A stretch of DNA of 7,677 nt from Candidatus Methylomirabilota bacterium. Lineage in GTDB: Bacteria > Methylomirabilota > Methylomirabilia > Methylomirabilales > CSP1-5. Shown in pieces: positions 1 to 6,168 of the stretch; positions within the stretch are counted from its first letter, which is position 1; every line of letters begins with the position of its first letter. Both the position numbers and the translations under genes were made by a program. The notes beneath the pieces were generated by a model, which was not told the DNA's origin, did no database searches, and saw nothing but the letters and a program-made list of their open reading frames with translations. The stretch is taken from NCBI GenBank assembly GCA_022615475.1, contig JAKEGQ010000293.1, forward strand, positions 1 to 7,677, read 5' to 3'.

Positions 1-301
1 CATCGAGGTCGCCTGTTACAGCCGCCCACGTAATCAATCGAGGCTCGGTGAGTCTTCGCACATCGATGGGAAAGTTGTAGGCTGTCTGGGCCGGGTCGGG
101 CCCGATGATTTCCAGATACTGCCGGCCGCCCAGCGCAATGAGGGCGTTCTGTGTGCCGACGCCGGGGTGGCTTCCGCCGCTGACGGCTCTCACCCCCGTC
201 CTCTGCTCAACCCAGGTAATTCCTGCATTGAGATCAGCGGTACCCAGCAGCAAATGATCAACAGCGGTCCTGGCCGGTATCAGCTTTTCCCCTGCCTTCA
301 T
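1..301 (-). CDS. Glyoxalase-like (VOC superfamily) protein, N-terminal part
   Basis: Partial gene: an open frame reads leftwards from ATG at 301 and leaves the window without a stop, giving 100 visible residues. The start of the protein has the pattern of glyoxalase-like domains of the Glyoxalase_3 type. There is an AVDHLLLGTADLNAGITW segment near residues 13-30, then RTGV, a GG.HPG.GT.NALI.LG segment and a QYLEIIGPDPAQ segment. In the VOC superfamily the first histidine (here in VDH) and the Glu of YLEI are usually metal ligands or lie near the active site. The substrate cannot be deduced. The frame stays open upstream, so the start is not certain: the ribosome site before ATG 301 is weak, and a GTG at 316 is an alternative. 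It follows a palindrome and the secreted DUF1080 gene; a shared function is not evident. Confidence is good on family, low on exact start. Confidence 0.8.
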   Translation of the reverse strand, partial: MKAGEKLIPARTAVDHLLLGTADLNAGITWVEQRTGVRAVSGGSHPGVGTQNALIALGGRQYLEIIGPDPAQTAYNFPIDVRRLTEPRLITWAAVTGDLD

Positions 302-368
302 TCGGTCTCGACCCACACACGTTGGACCGAGGCACCGGCCCCGGCAGGCCCCTCGATCCCGTCCACCA

Positions 369-400
369 CCCCATATTTTCGCAATTGCGAAAACGTGGGG
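369..400. promoter_or_regulatory. Palindrome between two minus-strand genes (operator or hairpin)
   Basis: The core TTTTCGCAATTGCGAAAA (376-393) is a perfect 18-bp palindrome. CCCCA/TGGGG outer arms extend it to an interrupted 32-bp inverted repeat. It lies 22 bp beyond the stop of the DUF1080 gene and about 75 bp upstream of the proposed ATG of the glyoxalase-like gene. No T-run follows on either strand, so it is not a standard intrinsic terminator. Its symmetry and position would suit a dimeric repressor or activator site for the glyoxalase-like gene. The binding protein is unknown. Confidence 0.45.
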
Positions 401-422
401 AGAACGGGAGGGAGAGTGCCGA

Positions 423-1031
423 CTACAACGGTTTGATCTGCACCTTGCGGAACTTTATGACGCCCGCGGCGTACTGCAATGCGATCGGCCCGCTGGGAAG
501 TTTGCTGTCCTCAATATCCACTGTGCGGACGCCGTTCAACGTCAGGGTGAGCCGTGTGCCTTTGACCGTAATGTCGTAGGTGTTCCATTTGCCGCCGGCC
601 TTGGGCATGGGGGATACCGCAGCGATAAAGACGATGGCCCCCGTGCCATAGGTCGGGTCGGGGCGCTGGTCGAAGATATTCGCCTCGTAGCAGTTCTTGT
701 CGGTGGGGGCCTGGGGGTCGGCACAGCGCATGAAGATGCCGCTATTGGCGTCGTCGCTGGCCCAGAACTCGACCCGGATCTGAAAGTCCTTGTACGAATT
801 CTTGGTGACGAGGAAGCTGTTCCCCTTTTCGGTTTTCTTGTCGGCCTGAATCGCACCCTCCGCCGCTCGCCAATTGGCGTCCCCGACGCGGTTAAAGTTT
901 TCCAGGCCTGAGGCCCCGTCGATCAGCGTGACCCATCCGGCGTCGGCCTGGCCGTAGGACGAGCTTGGGACGCCGAACGCCGTCAACGCGATGACAAGCA
1001 GCCCCATTGTGACGGACGAGCATCGTTTCAT
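423..1031 (-). CDS. Secreted DUF1080 (3-keto-disaccharide hydrolase-like) domain protein
   Basis: The product is 202 aa. Residues 1-29 form a signal peptide: a basic start (MKR), a hydrophobic core LLVIALTAFGV and a likely signal peptidase I site after GQA. The mature protein is a single DUF1080 domain (PF06439). It has the family's opening 'W..LIDG.SGLENFNRVGDANW' pattern, the strand FQIRVEFWASDDANSGIFMR near residues 84-103, a Y-E-x-x-I-F-D segment near 120-126, the KWNTYDITVKGTRLTLTLNG strand near 150-169, and a closing IALQYAAGVIKFRKVQIKPL. DUF1080 folds as a concanavalin-type beta-sandwich. Some members hydrolyse 3-keto-glycosides or bind carbohydrate, but most are uncharacterised. ATG at 1031 is preceded by AAAGGAGG at good spacing, so the start is secure. 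It acts outside the cytoplasm. The gene appears to stand alone. Confidence 0.9.
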   Translation of the reverse strand: MKRCSSVTMGLLVIALTAFGVPSSSYGQADAGWVTLIDGASGLENFNRVGDANWRAAEGAIQADKKTEKGNSFLVTKNSYKDFQIRVEFWASDDANSGIFMRCADPQAPTDKNCYEANIFDQRPDPTYGTGAIVFIAAVSPMPKAGGKWNTYDITVKGTRLTLTLNGVRTVDIEDSKLPSGPIALQYAAGVIKFRKVQIKPL

Positions 1032-1414
1032 AGCGCCCTCCTTTCTTGGGTTGCCTTAGCTACTAAGTTCCCTTGCGTTATGAGCACATGACCTAGATAC
1101 GAACCGGCATACCACTTGCAGTATCAATCGCTTAGAGGCTGAGGCATGGAGCAAAACCAGGCAGGTGCAGGGCTGTGTATTGCGTCGCTTGCTATTTCTG
1201 TTGCCAGCAGGTCATAAGCCCTTTCTGGGATGAGATACAGGAACATCTCGACTCGTGCTTCTATGCATTGACCCCCGAAGAACAGGGGAGGGTCGGCTAT
1301 GTCGAGGAGGTGCCGAACGAGAGCGTGCCCCATGACCTGATGCGGCTTTGGGCCGAGTGCAGGTCGCTTTGATGCCTGCAGGCACGAAACTCTTCGGGCT
1401 AGTCTCTGTCCCCC
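1032..1414. other. Intergenic stretch of about 380 bp
   Basis: This lies between the DUF1080 gene and the 58-aa CPACDACP gene. The part next to 1031 carries the DUF1080 ribosome site. I found no convincing -35/-10 pair for that gene. Most of the rest is covered by a doubtful plus-strand ORF (1175-1372). A weaker minus-strand frame runs through the same bases and has no recognisable content. No tRNA, repeat or clear hairpin was seen. Confidence 0.5.
1175..1372 (+). CDS. Possible small Cys-rich protein (doubtful)
   Basis: This 65-aa frame is the only candidate gene on the plus strand. It would start with GTG at 1175; GCAGG/CAGGG just upstream is only a modest ribosome site. The N-terminus holds four cysteines (YCVACYFCC), followed by an HLDSC segment near residues 24-28 and a Glu-rich tail. 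A C..C plus HxxxC arrangement recalls small zinc-binding domains such as anti-sigma-factor zinc fingers, but the match is loose. Third codon positions are mostly G or C, as in true genes here. Against it: the opposite orientation to every other gene, no ATG, no family recognised, and an open minus-strand frame over the same bases. The frame is also open back to 1136 without a better start. Confidence 0.35.
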   Translation: MYCVACYFCCQQVISPFWDEIQEHLDSCFYALTPEEQGRVGYVEEVPNESVPHDLMRLWAECRSL

Positions 1415-1591
1415 TTAGACCTTGGTCAGCTTCCCCTGCAGGATCGCCTCGACCAGAATATTCCACTCGTCCTTGGCGAGGGTAACCTGGTTGTTTGGCT
1501 CACCGATCCGAACCGTATCTCCATAGACTTCGACCGCCGGACACGCGTCGCAGGCAGGGCACAGGGTGACGATCTTCTTCTTGGGGTCCAT
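1415..1591 (-). CDS. 58-aa CPACDACP-motif small protein
   Basis: This short gene encodes 58 aa. ATG at 1591 is preceded by GGGAGGAGATAGAG, a strong ribosome site, and the frame ends with TAA. The N-terminus is basic (MDPKKK). It is followed by CPACDACP at residues 11-18, a C-x2-C-x2-C array that could hold zinc or an iron-sulfur cluster. Then come a short beta segment (VEVYGDTVRIG) and an amphipathic helix (KDEWNILVEAILQGKL). The length, the Shine-Dalgarno and the orderly composition argue for a real gene. I have a general impression of similar conserved hypothetical proteins, but no named family or function. It lies downstream of the AAA-VWA gene on the same strand, with a terminator-like sequence between them, so it may be transcribed separately. 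Confidence 0.8.
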   Translation of the reverse strand: MDPKKKIVTLCPACDACPAVEVYGDTVRIGEPNNQVTLAKDEWNILVEAILQGKLTKV

Positions 1592-1633
1592 CTCTATCTC
1601 CTCCCATCCACCTCTTTCTTGCCTCCCATCCTT

Positions 1634-1664
1634 AGTGTAAAGCTGGCCCGAGGGTAAAGATCAA
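1634..1664 (-). promoter_or_regulatory. Weak candidate promoter for the 58-aa gene
   Basis: On the minus strand, TTGATC (1664-1659) and TACACT (1639-1634) each match four of six bases of the sigma-70 boxes. They are separated by 19 bp, which is longer than ideal. They sit about 43 bp before the ATG at 1591 and directly after the T-run of the upstream terminator-like sequence. This is plausible from position only. Confidence 0.25.
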
Positions 1665-1705
1665 GAAAAAACTAAAACGCCCTTGCGGGGCATGCTCCGC
1701 CCGAG
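1664..1705 (-). terminator. Terminator-like sequence after the AAA-VWA gene
   Basis: Read on the minus strand, a GC-rich segment ends in GCCC-CGCAA-GGGC (1691-1679). It is followed at once by G, TTTT, AG and TTTTTT (1677-1666). The perfect stem is only 4 bp, but alternative pairings with the GC-rich bases just upstream could strengthen it. The broken T-run fits an intrinsic terminator for the AAA-VWA operon. Confidence 0.4.
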
Positions 1706-1725
1706 AAGGCGCCTGAATGCGTGCC

Positions 1726-1783
1726 GGAGGCGGGCCGAAAGCCCGGGCCGGGGGGGCGGCCTCCCGACCGGGCGGAAACGCCC
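1726..1783. repeat. GC-rich nested stem-loop region
   Basis: Several inverted repeats are packed together. GGAGGC (1726-1731) pairs with GCCTCC (1759-1764). Inside it, GGGC-CGAAA-GCCC (1732-1744) forms a small hairpin. Just outside, GGGCG-GAAA-CGCCC (1770-1783) forms a five-pair hairpin with a GNRA-type loop as read on the plus strand. The block starts 4 bp beyond the AAA-VWA stop codon. It may be a 3'-end stabilising structure, part of a terminator, or a dispersed repeat element. Confidence 0.45.
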
Positions 1784-1787
1784 AGGG

Positions 1788-3797
1788 CTAGGCGGTGAGG
1801 CAGCGGGTGATCGCCAGCGGGACCTCATTGATGCTCTGGACGTAGGAGAAGTGCCCCCGCCCCTCCCGGGCCAGCATCTCGATCCGAGAGCCTTGATACC
1901 GGCGGAGGGTCTCCTCGACCCCCCACCCTACCGGGCGGATCACATCGGCCCGCGAGTCGAAGTACCGGAAGGTGAGCTCGAAGTGGGGGTCCTGCTCGAC
2001 CTTTAAGGGCTCCTCAAGCCCGATCACATGCAGGCGATCAAACATCCGCGCCACCGGTATGGGATTCTCGCCACAGTTCCAGTCCCCATCGGTGAGCAAG
2101 ATCCCGATCTTCTTCTCGTAGCCCTTGATCTGTCCGATGCCCATCTGCAGGGCCTCGTGGATATTCGTGTAGCCGGTGGGCTCCAGGGAGAGGATCTCCT
2201 CGGCGATGAGGGTGGGCGGCTTCTGCCGGTGAATGCCCTTGAGCACCCGGGCATTCGTGCTGAAGACGACGACGCCGTAATCCTGCTTGAAGTGTAACGC
2301 GATCGTCGCGGCGGTCAGAGCAGCCATGGAGATCTTGAGGCCCCTCATGGAGTAGCTGTGGTCCAGCATCACCACACAGGCCTTCTGCTCCGGCCGCCGG
2401 GCCAAAAACATCAAGTTTTCCTCGATGCGGCTCCCGGGGCTGTCGATGATCCGCTCGAGGGTGGCATCGATTTCGATCTCGTCCCAGGCCTCTTCGCTCT
2501 TGCGGCGGTAGAGGTTTCCCGTCTTCATCCCCACGTTGGCGATCTGCGAGGCCAGCTTCACGATGAGGCGGCTCGCATATCTTTTGGCGATCTCATTGAG
2601 CTCGGGATCGAGGATGTCCCGGAGGTGCCCGTAGAGTTCGAGGACGTCGGTGCTCTGCAGGATCTGCTCGGCGGTGGCCCGGTGGCTGTGGAGGTATTCG
2701 GCGACTTTCTCGGGGGAGGCTCGGACCATCCGCTTGAGGTTTGCGGGACCATCGCTGGGACCGTAGTAGAGCTCCTCCCAATCTTCGGGCATGCCCTCCC
2801 TCTCCTGCTCCTCCTCCGGGCCAGGATGCTCGGCCCGGCGCCCACCAGGGCCCTGCGCTCCTCCGTTCCCCTCTTCGTCCTGATCCGGGGACGAGCCTTC
2901 GCCGTCCGGGTCCCACTTCATGTCCGGCCGGCTGAGCACCTTATTCAGGATCTCCTGCAGAATTGCCTCGGCGGTCCGGTCCGTGGTCTCCAGAAGCCAG
3001 GCCTTGCCGCTCATGGCGGAAAGCATGGCAGACGTGAGGATCTCCCTGACATTCCGTTCACCCATCTCCCTGAGACGTAGGGCGACGGCCACCATGTCCA
3101 TCGCCCCCCGCACCGAAGCCCCCTGCTTGATCTCCTTGTGGAAGCGCGTCTCCTGAGTCACCCTGACAGCGATCTTAATCAGGTTCTCGTCCGTGCAGCC
3201 GGTCTTCCGACGCACGATCTCCTGCTCCTCCTCCTCGCTCTGGTAATCGAGGCGGATCCGGCACAACCGGTCGTACATCGCCCGGCTGATGCGCATCGTG
3301 CCCACGTCGTCGAAGGGGTTCTGGGCGCAGATCACCCGGAACAGGGGGTGGGCCTTCACCACCCCGTATCGTGGGATGTGGATCTCCGCTTCCTCCACCG
3401 CGGTGATCAGGACGTTGCCGGTATCGGGGGGCATCCGGTTGAACTCATCGATGTAGAGGATCCCGCCCTCCATCGCCAGGGTCAGGGGCCCTTTCTCGAA
3501 GTACTCCTCCTTGTAGTCGTCGGCCATGACCTTCGCGGGGTTGAAATGGCCGACGAGCTTCGAGGGTGTCAAGTCGACGTTGCCCTCGACGACGTGGAAG
3601 GGAATCTGGCAGACCTCGGTGATCGTCCGCAGGATCGTCGACTTCGTCGTGCCGGGGGCCCCCTCGAGGATCAAGTGCCGGCCGGCATCCAGCGTGGCCA
3701 GGATGTTCTTGATCTCCGCGGTCCGGGCCACGATCCGGGACTTGATCTTGCCGTAGTACCGGAGCAACGACAGCTCCCTGGGACCCTTCGCCGCCAT
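1788..3797 (-). CDS. MoxR-type AAA+ ATPase fused to a VWA (MIDAS) domain
   Basis: 669 aa from ATG at 3797, which has GGAG 9 bp upstream; a TTG at 3815 would add six residues but lacks a good ribosome site. Residues about 15-290 are a MoxR/BchI-like AAA+ module. It has Walker A GAPGTTKS (46-53), Walker B ILYIDE (113-118, acidic pair D117/E118), sensor 1 in CAQNP (157-161), a YDRL segment near 175-178 and a sensor-2-like SVRG (R230). An acidic, Gly-rich linker covers about 297-341 and a helical connector follows. The VWA domain (about 473-599) has a full MIDAS: DHSYS (479-483), Thr544 in TGYTN, and TDGD (569-572). Such proteins act in the cytoplasm as ATP-driven remodelling chaperones that insert metals or reactivate enzymes (BchI/BchD, NorQ/NorD, CbbQ/CbbO, BssE). 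One chain carrying both halves is less usual. Walker A has Thr where Gly or Ala usually precedes the Lys. The client is probably encoded nearby, but this is inference. Confidence 0.93.
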   Translation of the reverse strand: MAAKGPRELSLLRYYGKIKSRIVARTAEIKNILATLDAGRHLILEGAPGTTKSTILRTITEVCQIPFHVVEGNVDLTPSKLVGHFNPAKVMADDYKEEYFEKGPLTLAMEGGILYIDEFNRMPPDTGNVLITAVEEAEIHIPRYGVVKAHPLFRVICAQNPFDDVGTMRISRAMYDRLCRIRLDYQSEEEEQEIVRRKTGCTDENLIKIAVRVTQETRFHKEIKQGASVRGAMDMVAVALRLREMGERNVREILTSAMLSAMSGKAWLLETTDRTAEAILQEILNKVLSRPDMKWDPDGEGSSPDQDEEGNGGAQGPGGRRAEHPGPEEEQEREGMPEDWEELYYGPSDGPANLKRMVRASPEKVAEYLHSHRATAEQILQSTDVLELYGHLRDILDPELNEIAKRYASRLIVKLASQIANVGMKTGNLYRRKSEEAWDEIEIDATLERIIDSPGSRIEENLMFLARRPEQKACVVMLDHSYSMRGLKISMAALTAATIALHFKQDYGVVVFSTNARVLKGIHRQKPPTLIAEEILSLEPTGYTNIHEALQMGIGQIKGYEKKIGILLTDGDWNCGENPIPVARMFDRLHVIGLEEPLKVEQDPHFELTFRYFDSRADVIRPVGWGVEETLRRYQGSRIEMLAREGRGHFSYVQSINEVPLAITRCLTA

Positions 3798-3861
3798 CAC
3801 CTGCTTCTCCAGCAAGACTCAAGACCCGGAGTCTGCCTGCTGAATGCACGAGACCATCATT

Positions 3862-4035
3862 TCAGGCCCCTTTCTCGATTCCATGATTACAGCAATCCGG
3901 CAACGACAACCCGTAGAGCGCCACCCCGTGGTCCACCTCGTCATCGACTCCTTGCGCCAGCTCAAGAAGTCGCTGCAACTCCTCCTGGCATTTTGGGCAC
4001 GCCGGGTCCCATTGCTTCCTTTCTCGTTGCTCCAT
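3862..4035 (-). CDS. 57-aa CPKC-motif small protein
   Basis: 57 aa from ATG at 4035, which has AAAGGG about 7 bp upstream. An ATG at 4053 would add six residues and directly abut the TAG of the upstream metallo-hydrolase gene, but it has no ribosome site at proper spacing. The sequence has a basic start, ACPKC at about 13-17, a helix rich in Leu and Glu (EELQRLLELAQ), an acidic His-containing stretch, then DCCNHG near 48-53. The two cysteine pairs (CPKC and CCNH) could jointly bind zinc or an Fe-S cluster. It sits 18 bp after the metallo-hydrolase gene and 64 bp before the AAA-VWA gene, so all three are likely co-transcribed. It could be an adaptor or metal carrier for that pair. No named family was recognised. 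Confidence 0.75.
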   Translation of the reverse strand: MEQRERKQWDPACPKCQEELQRLLELAQGVDDEVDHGVALYGLSLPDCCNHGIEKGA

Positions 4036-4053
4036 GCGGAAACCCTTTCGCAT

Positions 4054-5256
4054 CTATGCTGGCGGCACTTCCTTTGCAGGGTCCGTTTTCCTGCGCAACT
4101 CCCCTTCCATTCTTCCCACGAACTCCGTCCTGAAGGCCTCTATCTCCAGTGCCTCTTCTGGCTTGCCAGAGAGATAGAGAGCCATGCCTTTGTATATTAG
4201 CGCCTCACGGATGTTCGCGTCTATCTCTAACGCATGATCGAAATAGCTCAGGCTGTCGTCGTACCTTCCCAGGCCCATGAGCGCGCACCCTCTGCCCGTT
4301 AACGCGAATACGTGATCGCCTTTTCGCGCCAAGATGCTATCGAAGACCTCCATGGCCTCAGTATTCCTGCCCAGGTCGTTCAGGCACGAGCCCTTCAGCT
4401 CGAGCGCCCTGACATTCTCCGGATTGCGGGCCATCTCCTTCTCGCAGCAGAAGAGGGCCTCCTCCAAAAGGCCCCGCTGAGCCAAGGCCGTCGCCCCCTC
4501 TATCCATGGGATCTGGCCTTCGGCCCCGATGATCTTCATCATCACCCCTTCATAGGTTTCCTCGATAACCCTTCGACCACCAAGGGCGACGGGCCGGCCA
4601 TGGCCGGGGAGGACGTTCTCAATGTCCCTCCTGAGTAATGCCTTGAGGCTGAATAGATAGTGGTCCAGGCTTCCTCCGGCATACATGTCAGGCGCGGCCA
4701 TCGCCTCCGGTAACACCATGTCGCCGGTAATGACCGTCTTCGTCGGGGCGTGATACAAGCAGATGCCGTCGATGGTGTGCCCCGGCGTGTGAATCACTTC
4801 CCATTCCAGGCCGCTCAGCTCCAGCGTTTCGCCCCCTCGCACCTCGGTCACGCGGGAGCCGAACTCTTTCACCACCTCCTTGAGCTGAGGGGGGGCTGCT
4901 TCATGGAGGATCAGCTCAAAGCCTCCGGCCTCACGGAGACTCGGGTACGACCGCAGAAGCTCGACCGCCCCCATGGCATGGTCGAGATGTCCGTGAGTGA
5001 GGACGATCTTCTTGATGTCCTCCGGCTTGAGGTTGAGCCTGAAGAGATCCATGAATGCCGTGTAATCATTGCCGGAATCCACTATCGTCAGATAGTCCCC
5101 CGTCATCACGTAAATGTTGGAAGAAAACTCTTCATATCCCTGCAGGAAGAAGCATTTCTCAAAAAACGGAGTCGGACTCTTGAGAACTTTTGCAAGAGGC
5201 TGCCAGCCTGGGTGCTGGGGCTCCCGCTCCTGCTCGACTTCGCCTCTATTGCTCAT
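4054..5256 (-). CDS. Metallo-beta-lactamase-fold hydrolase with C-terminal TPR repeats
   Basis: 400 aa from ATG at 5256, with GAGG 8 bp upstream; in-frame GTG codons at 5265 and 5262 lack a better ribosome site. Residues about 35-225 form a metallo-beta-lactamase domain. Its metal-ligand motif HGHLDH is at 88-93, followed by H160 (HTPGH), D179 (TGD) and H219 (PGHG). This is a complete dinuclear-metal set of the glyoxalase II/hydrolase type. Residues about 254-373 hold at least three tetratricopeptide-like repeats, seen as A..LG....A...F and Y..AL.....ALEI patterns. There is no signal peptide, so it should be cytoplasmic. The substrate is unknown; glyoxalase II-like thioesters are one option, with the TPR part recruiting a partner. 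The gene is first in a probable operon with the CPKC mini-protein and the AAA-VWA ATPase, and follows a terminator. Confidence 0.92.
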   Translation of the reverse strand: MSNRGEVEQEREPQHPGWQPLAKVLKSPTPFFEKCFFLQGYEEFSSNIYVMTGDYLTIVDSGNDYTAFMDLFRLNLKPEDIKKIVLTHGHLDHAMGAVELLRSYPSLREAGGFELILHEAAPPQLKEVVKEFGSRVTEVRGGETLELSGLEWEVIHTPGHTIDGICLYHAPTKTVITGDMVLPEAMAAPDMYAGGSLDHYLFSLKALLRRDIENVLPGHGRPVALGGRRVIEETYEGVMMKIIGAEGQIPWIEGATALAQRGLLEEALFCCEKEMARNPENVRALELKGSCLNDLGRNTEAMEVFDSILARKGDHVFALTGRGCALMGLGRYDDSLSYFDHALEIDANIREALIYKGMALYLSGKPEEALEIEAFRTEFVGRMEGELRRKTDPAKEVPPA

Positions 5257-5297
5257 ATCCACCACCTCAAGGTTATCCTACACCGAAATCAACCAAA

Positions 5298-5343
5298 GAA
5301 TACAAAATCCCCCTCCCCTGGCAAAACGGAACAGGAGAGGGGG
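5298..5343 (-). terminator. Intrinsic terminator after the 139-aa gene
   Basis: CCCCCTCCCCTG (5309-5320) pairs with CAGGAGAGGGGG (5332-5343) with one mismatch in 12, leaving an 11-base loop. On the minus strand the stem is followed by ATTTTGTATTC. It lies about 100 bp beyond the stop at 5445 and before the metallo-hydrolase start at 5256. It therefore ends the right-hand operon. A new promoter would have to lie within 5257-5300; TAGGAT near 5266-5271 is the best -10-like match, with only a poor -35. Confidence 0.7.
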
Positions 5344-5444
5344 ACAGAAAACAACCCGGCTGCCTTCTCCCGCGGAGCCGCTGTCTCCATTCATGGGGGC
5401 AAACCGCAGGTAAAAACTGGCGGTGAGAGGGAAGCCACGCTCTG

Positions 5445-5864
5445 TTACTCTATATACGCCACCTTGTAGTCGAGCTTCATTTTCTCATCGGGCCACCATT
5501 TGACGCTCATCTTCTCTTGGCCCGGATACACCTCTTTCCCGCCCGCCTTCTCGATGAGGAGCTCTAGAAAGTGAAACGCCGAGAGCTTGTACTTGGTGAT
5601 TGCCTCGGGCGGCAGCAGGACCGCAAGGCCCGACTCCTTGGACACCTTCCATTCAAAATGCTCATTCGGGGATGCGACCTTCTTCCCCTCACCATCGTAG
5701 ACCGCCAGGATCTTCCCCGAGACGGTATCACCCGGCTTCACCTTGGATTCCTCGTTCAACTCGTCAGACATGTGCCACCAAAGGGCTCTCTCCCCTGTCT
5801 TCACGTATCCTTTCACGATCATGGGGTCGAACCCACAGACACCCACACGACATTTCTCAGGCAT
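5445..5864 (-). CDS. Hypothetical protein, 139 aa
   Basis: 139 aa from ATG at 5864, with GGAGGAGGGT just upstream; a GTG at 5870 would add two residues. The start overlaps the stop of the 100-aa gene by 8 bp, so translation is probably coupled. The N-terminus has two cysteines (KCRVGVCGFDP). A segment VKPGDTVSGKILAVYDGEG near 42-60 suggests a beta-strand domain, then FEWKVSKESGLAVLLPPEAI. A helical region (LSAFHFLELLIEKAGG) follows, and a Trp/Lys-rich end closes the protein. There is no signal peptide or membrane segment. I do not recognise the family. It is the last gene before a clear terminator in the operon containing the CoA-transferase and Cys-rich small proteins. A structural or accessory role in that system is a guess from position. 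Confidence 0.85.
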   Translation of the reverse strand: MPEKCRVGVCGFDPMIVKGYVKTGERALWWHMSDELNEESKVKPGDTVSGKILAVYDGEGKKVASPNEHFEWKVSKESGLAVLLPPEAITKYKLSAFHFLELLIEKAGGKEVYPGQEKMSVKWWPDEKMKLDYKVAYIE

Positions 5865-6159
5865 GTCCACCCTCCTCCATGTGAAGTTCTTTCCCCTCGG
5901 CTTCCCTCAATGAGTTGCGAAGCTCCTCGACCTGGTCGTAGCAAAAGTCAAGGAACTCCTTTGCCTCAGATCCGCTGAGGTGGTTGCATTCGTAGATCCT
6001 TCGTACGTAGGGATAGACGTAGGAGTCTATCTCTTCCAAGAAGTCTTGAGCGAGGAACTCGCCTCCTCCGTCGGAGGGTGCGGACTCAAGATAATCCCTC
6101 TTCCACCTGAGCACCATCCCCTTGAGGGTTTCCACTTCTCTTTGGACGTTTTCCTCCAC
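5857..6159 (-). CDS. Hypothetical helical protein, 100 aa
   Basis: 100 aa starting at GTG 6159, with TAAGG about 7 bp upstream; no ATG gives a comparable length. The content is largely helical and acidic. There is a first helix EVETLKGMVLRWKRDYLES, a Gly-rich turn (DGGGEF), then DFLEEIDSYVYPYVRRIYECNH, and SEAKEFLDFCYDQVEELRNSLREAEG. Two cysteines (ECNH, DFCY) are present but not in a metal-binding pattern. The start is 9 bp after the stop of the Cys-rich gene, and its end overlaps the next gene by 8 bp, so it is in the same operon. No family was recognised. The shape suggests a helical-bundle partner protein rather than an enzyme. Confidence 0.85.
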   Translation of the reverse strand: MEENVQREVETLKGMVLRWKRDYLESAPSDGGGEFLAQDFLEEIDSYVYPYVRRIYECNHLSGSEAKEFLDFCYDQVEELRNSLREAEGKELHMEEGGHA

Positions 6160-6168
6160 GCTAATGCC

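Noticed and set aside
1212..1466. Minus-strand frame of 84 aa overlapping the 58-aa gene
   Set aside because: It is in another frame over the end of the better supported 58-aa gene, and it is rich in Arg/Ser/Pro without a ribosome site.
3798..3815. TTG start for the AAA-VWA gene, six residues longer
   Set aside because: No ribosome site precedes it, whereas ATG 3797 has GGAG at 9 bp.
2358..4133. Long plus-strand frames of 240 and 331 aa opposite the AAA-VWA gene
   Set aside because: They are antisense shadows of a clearly coding minus-strand gene. They show no domain pattern, and their His/Leu/Asp/Val-rich composition is typical of reverse reading of GC-rich genes.
4750..5469. Plus-strand frame of 239 aa
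   Set aside because: Antisense to the metallo-hydrolase gene, whose metal-binding motifs are intact, and it runs through the terminator hairpin.
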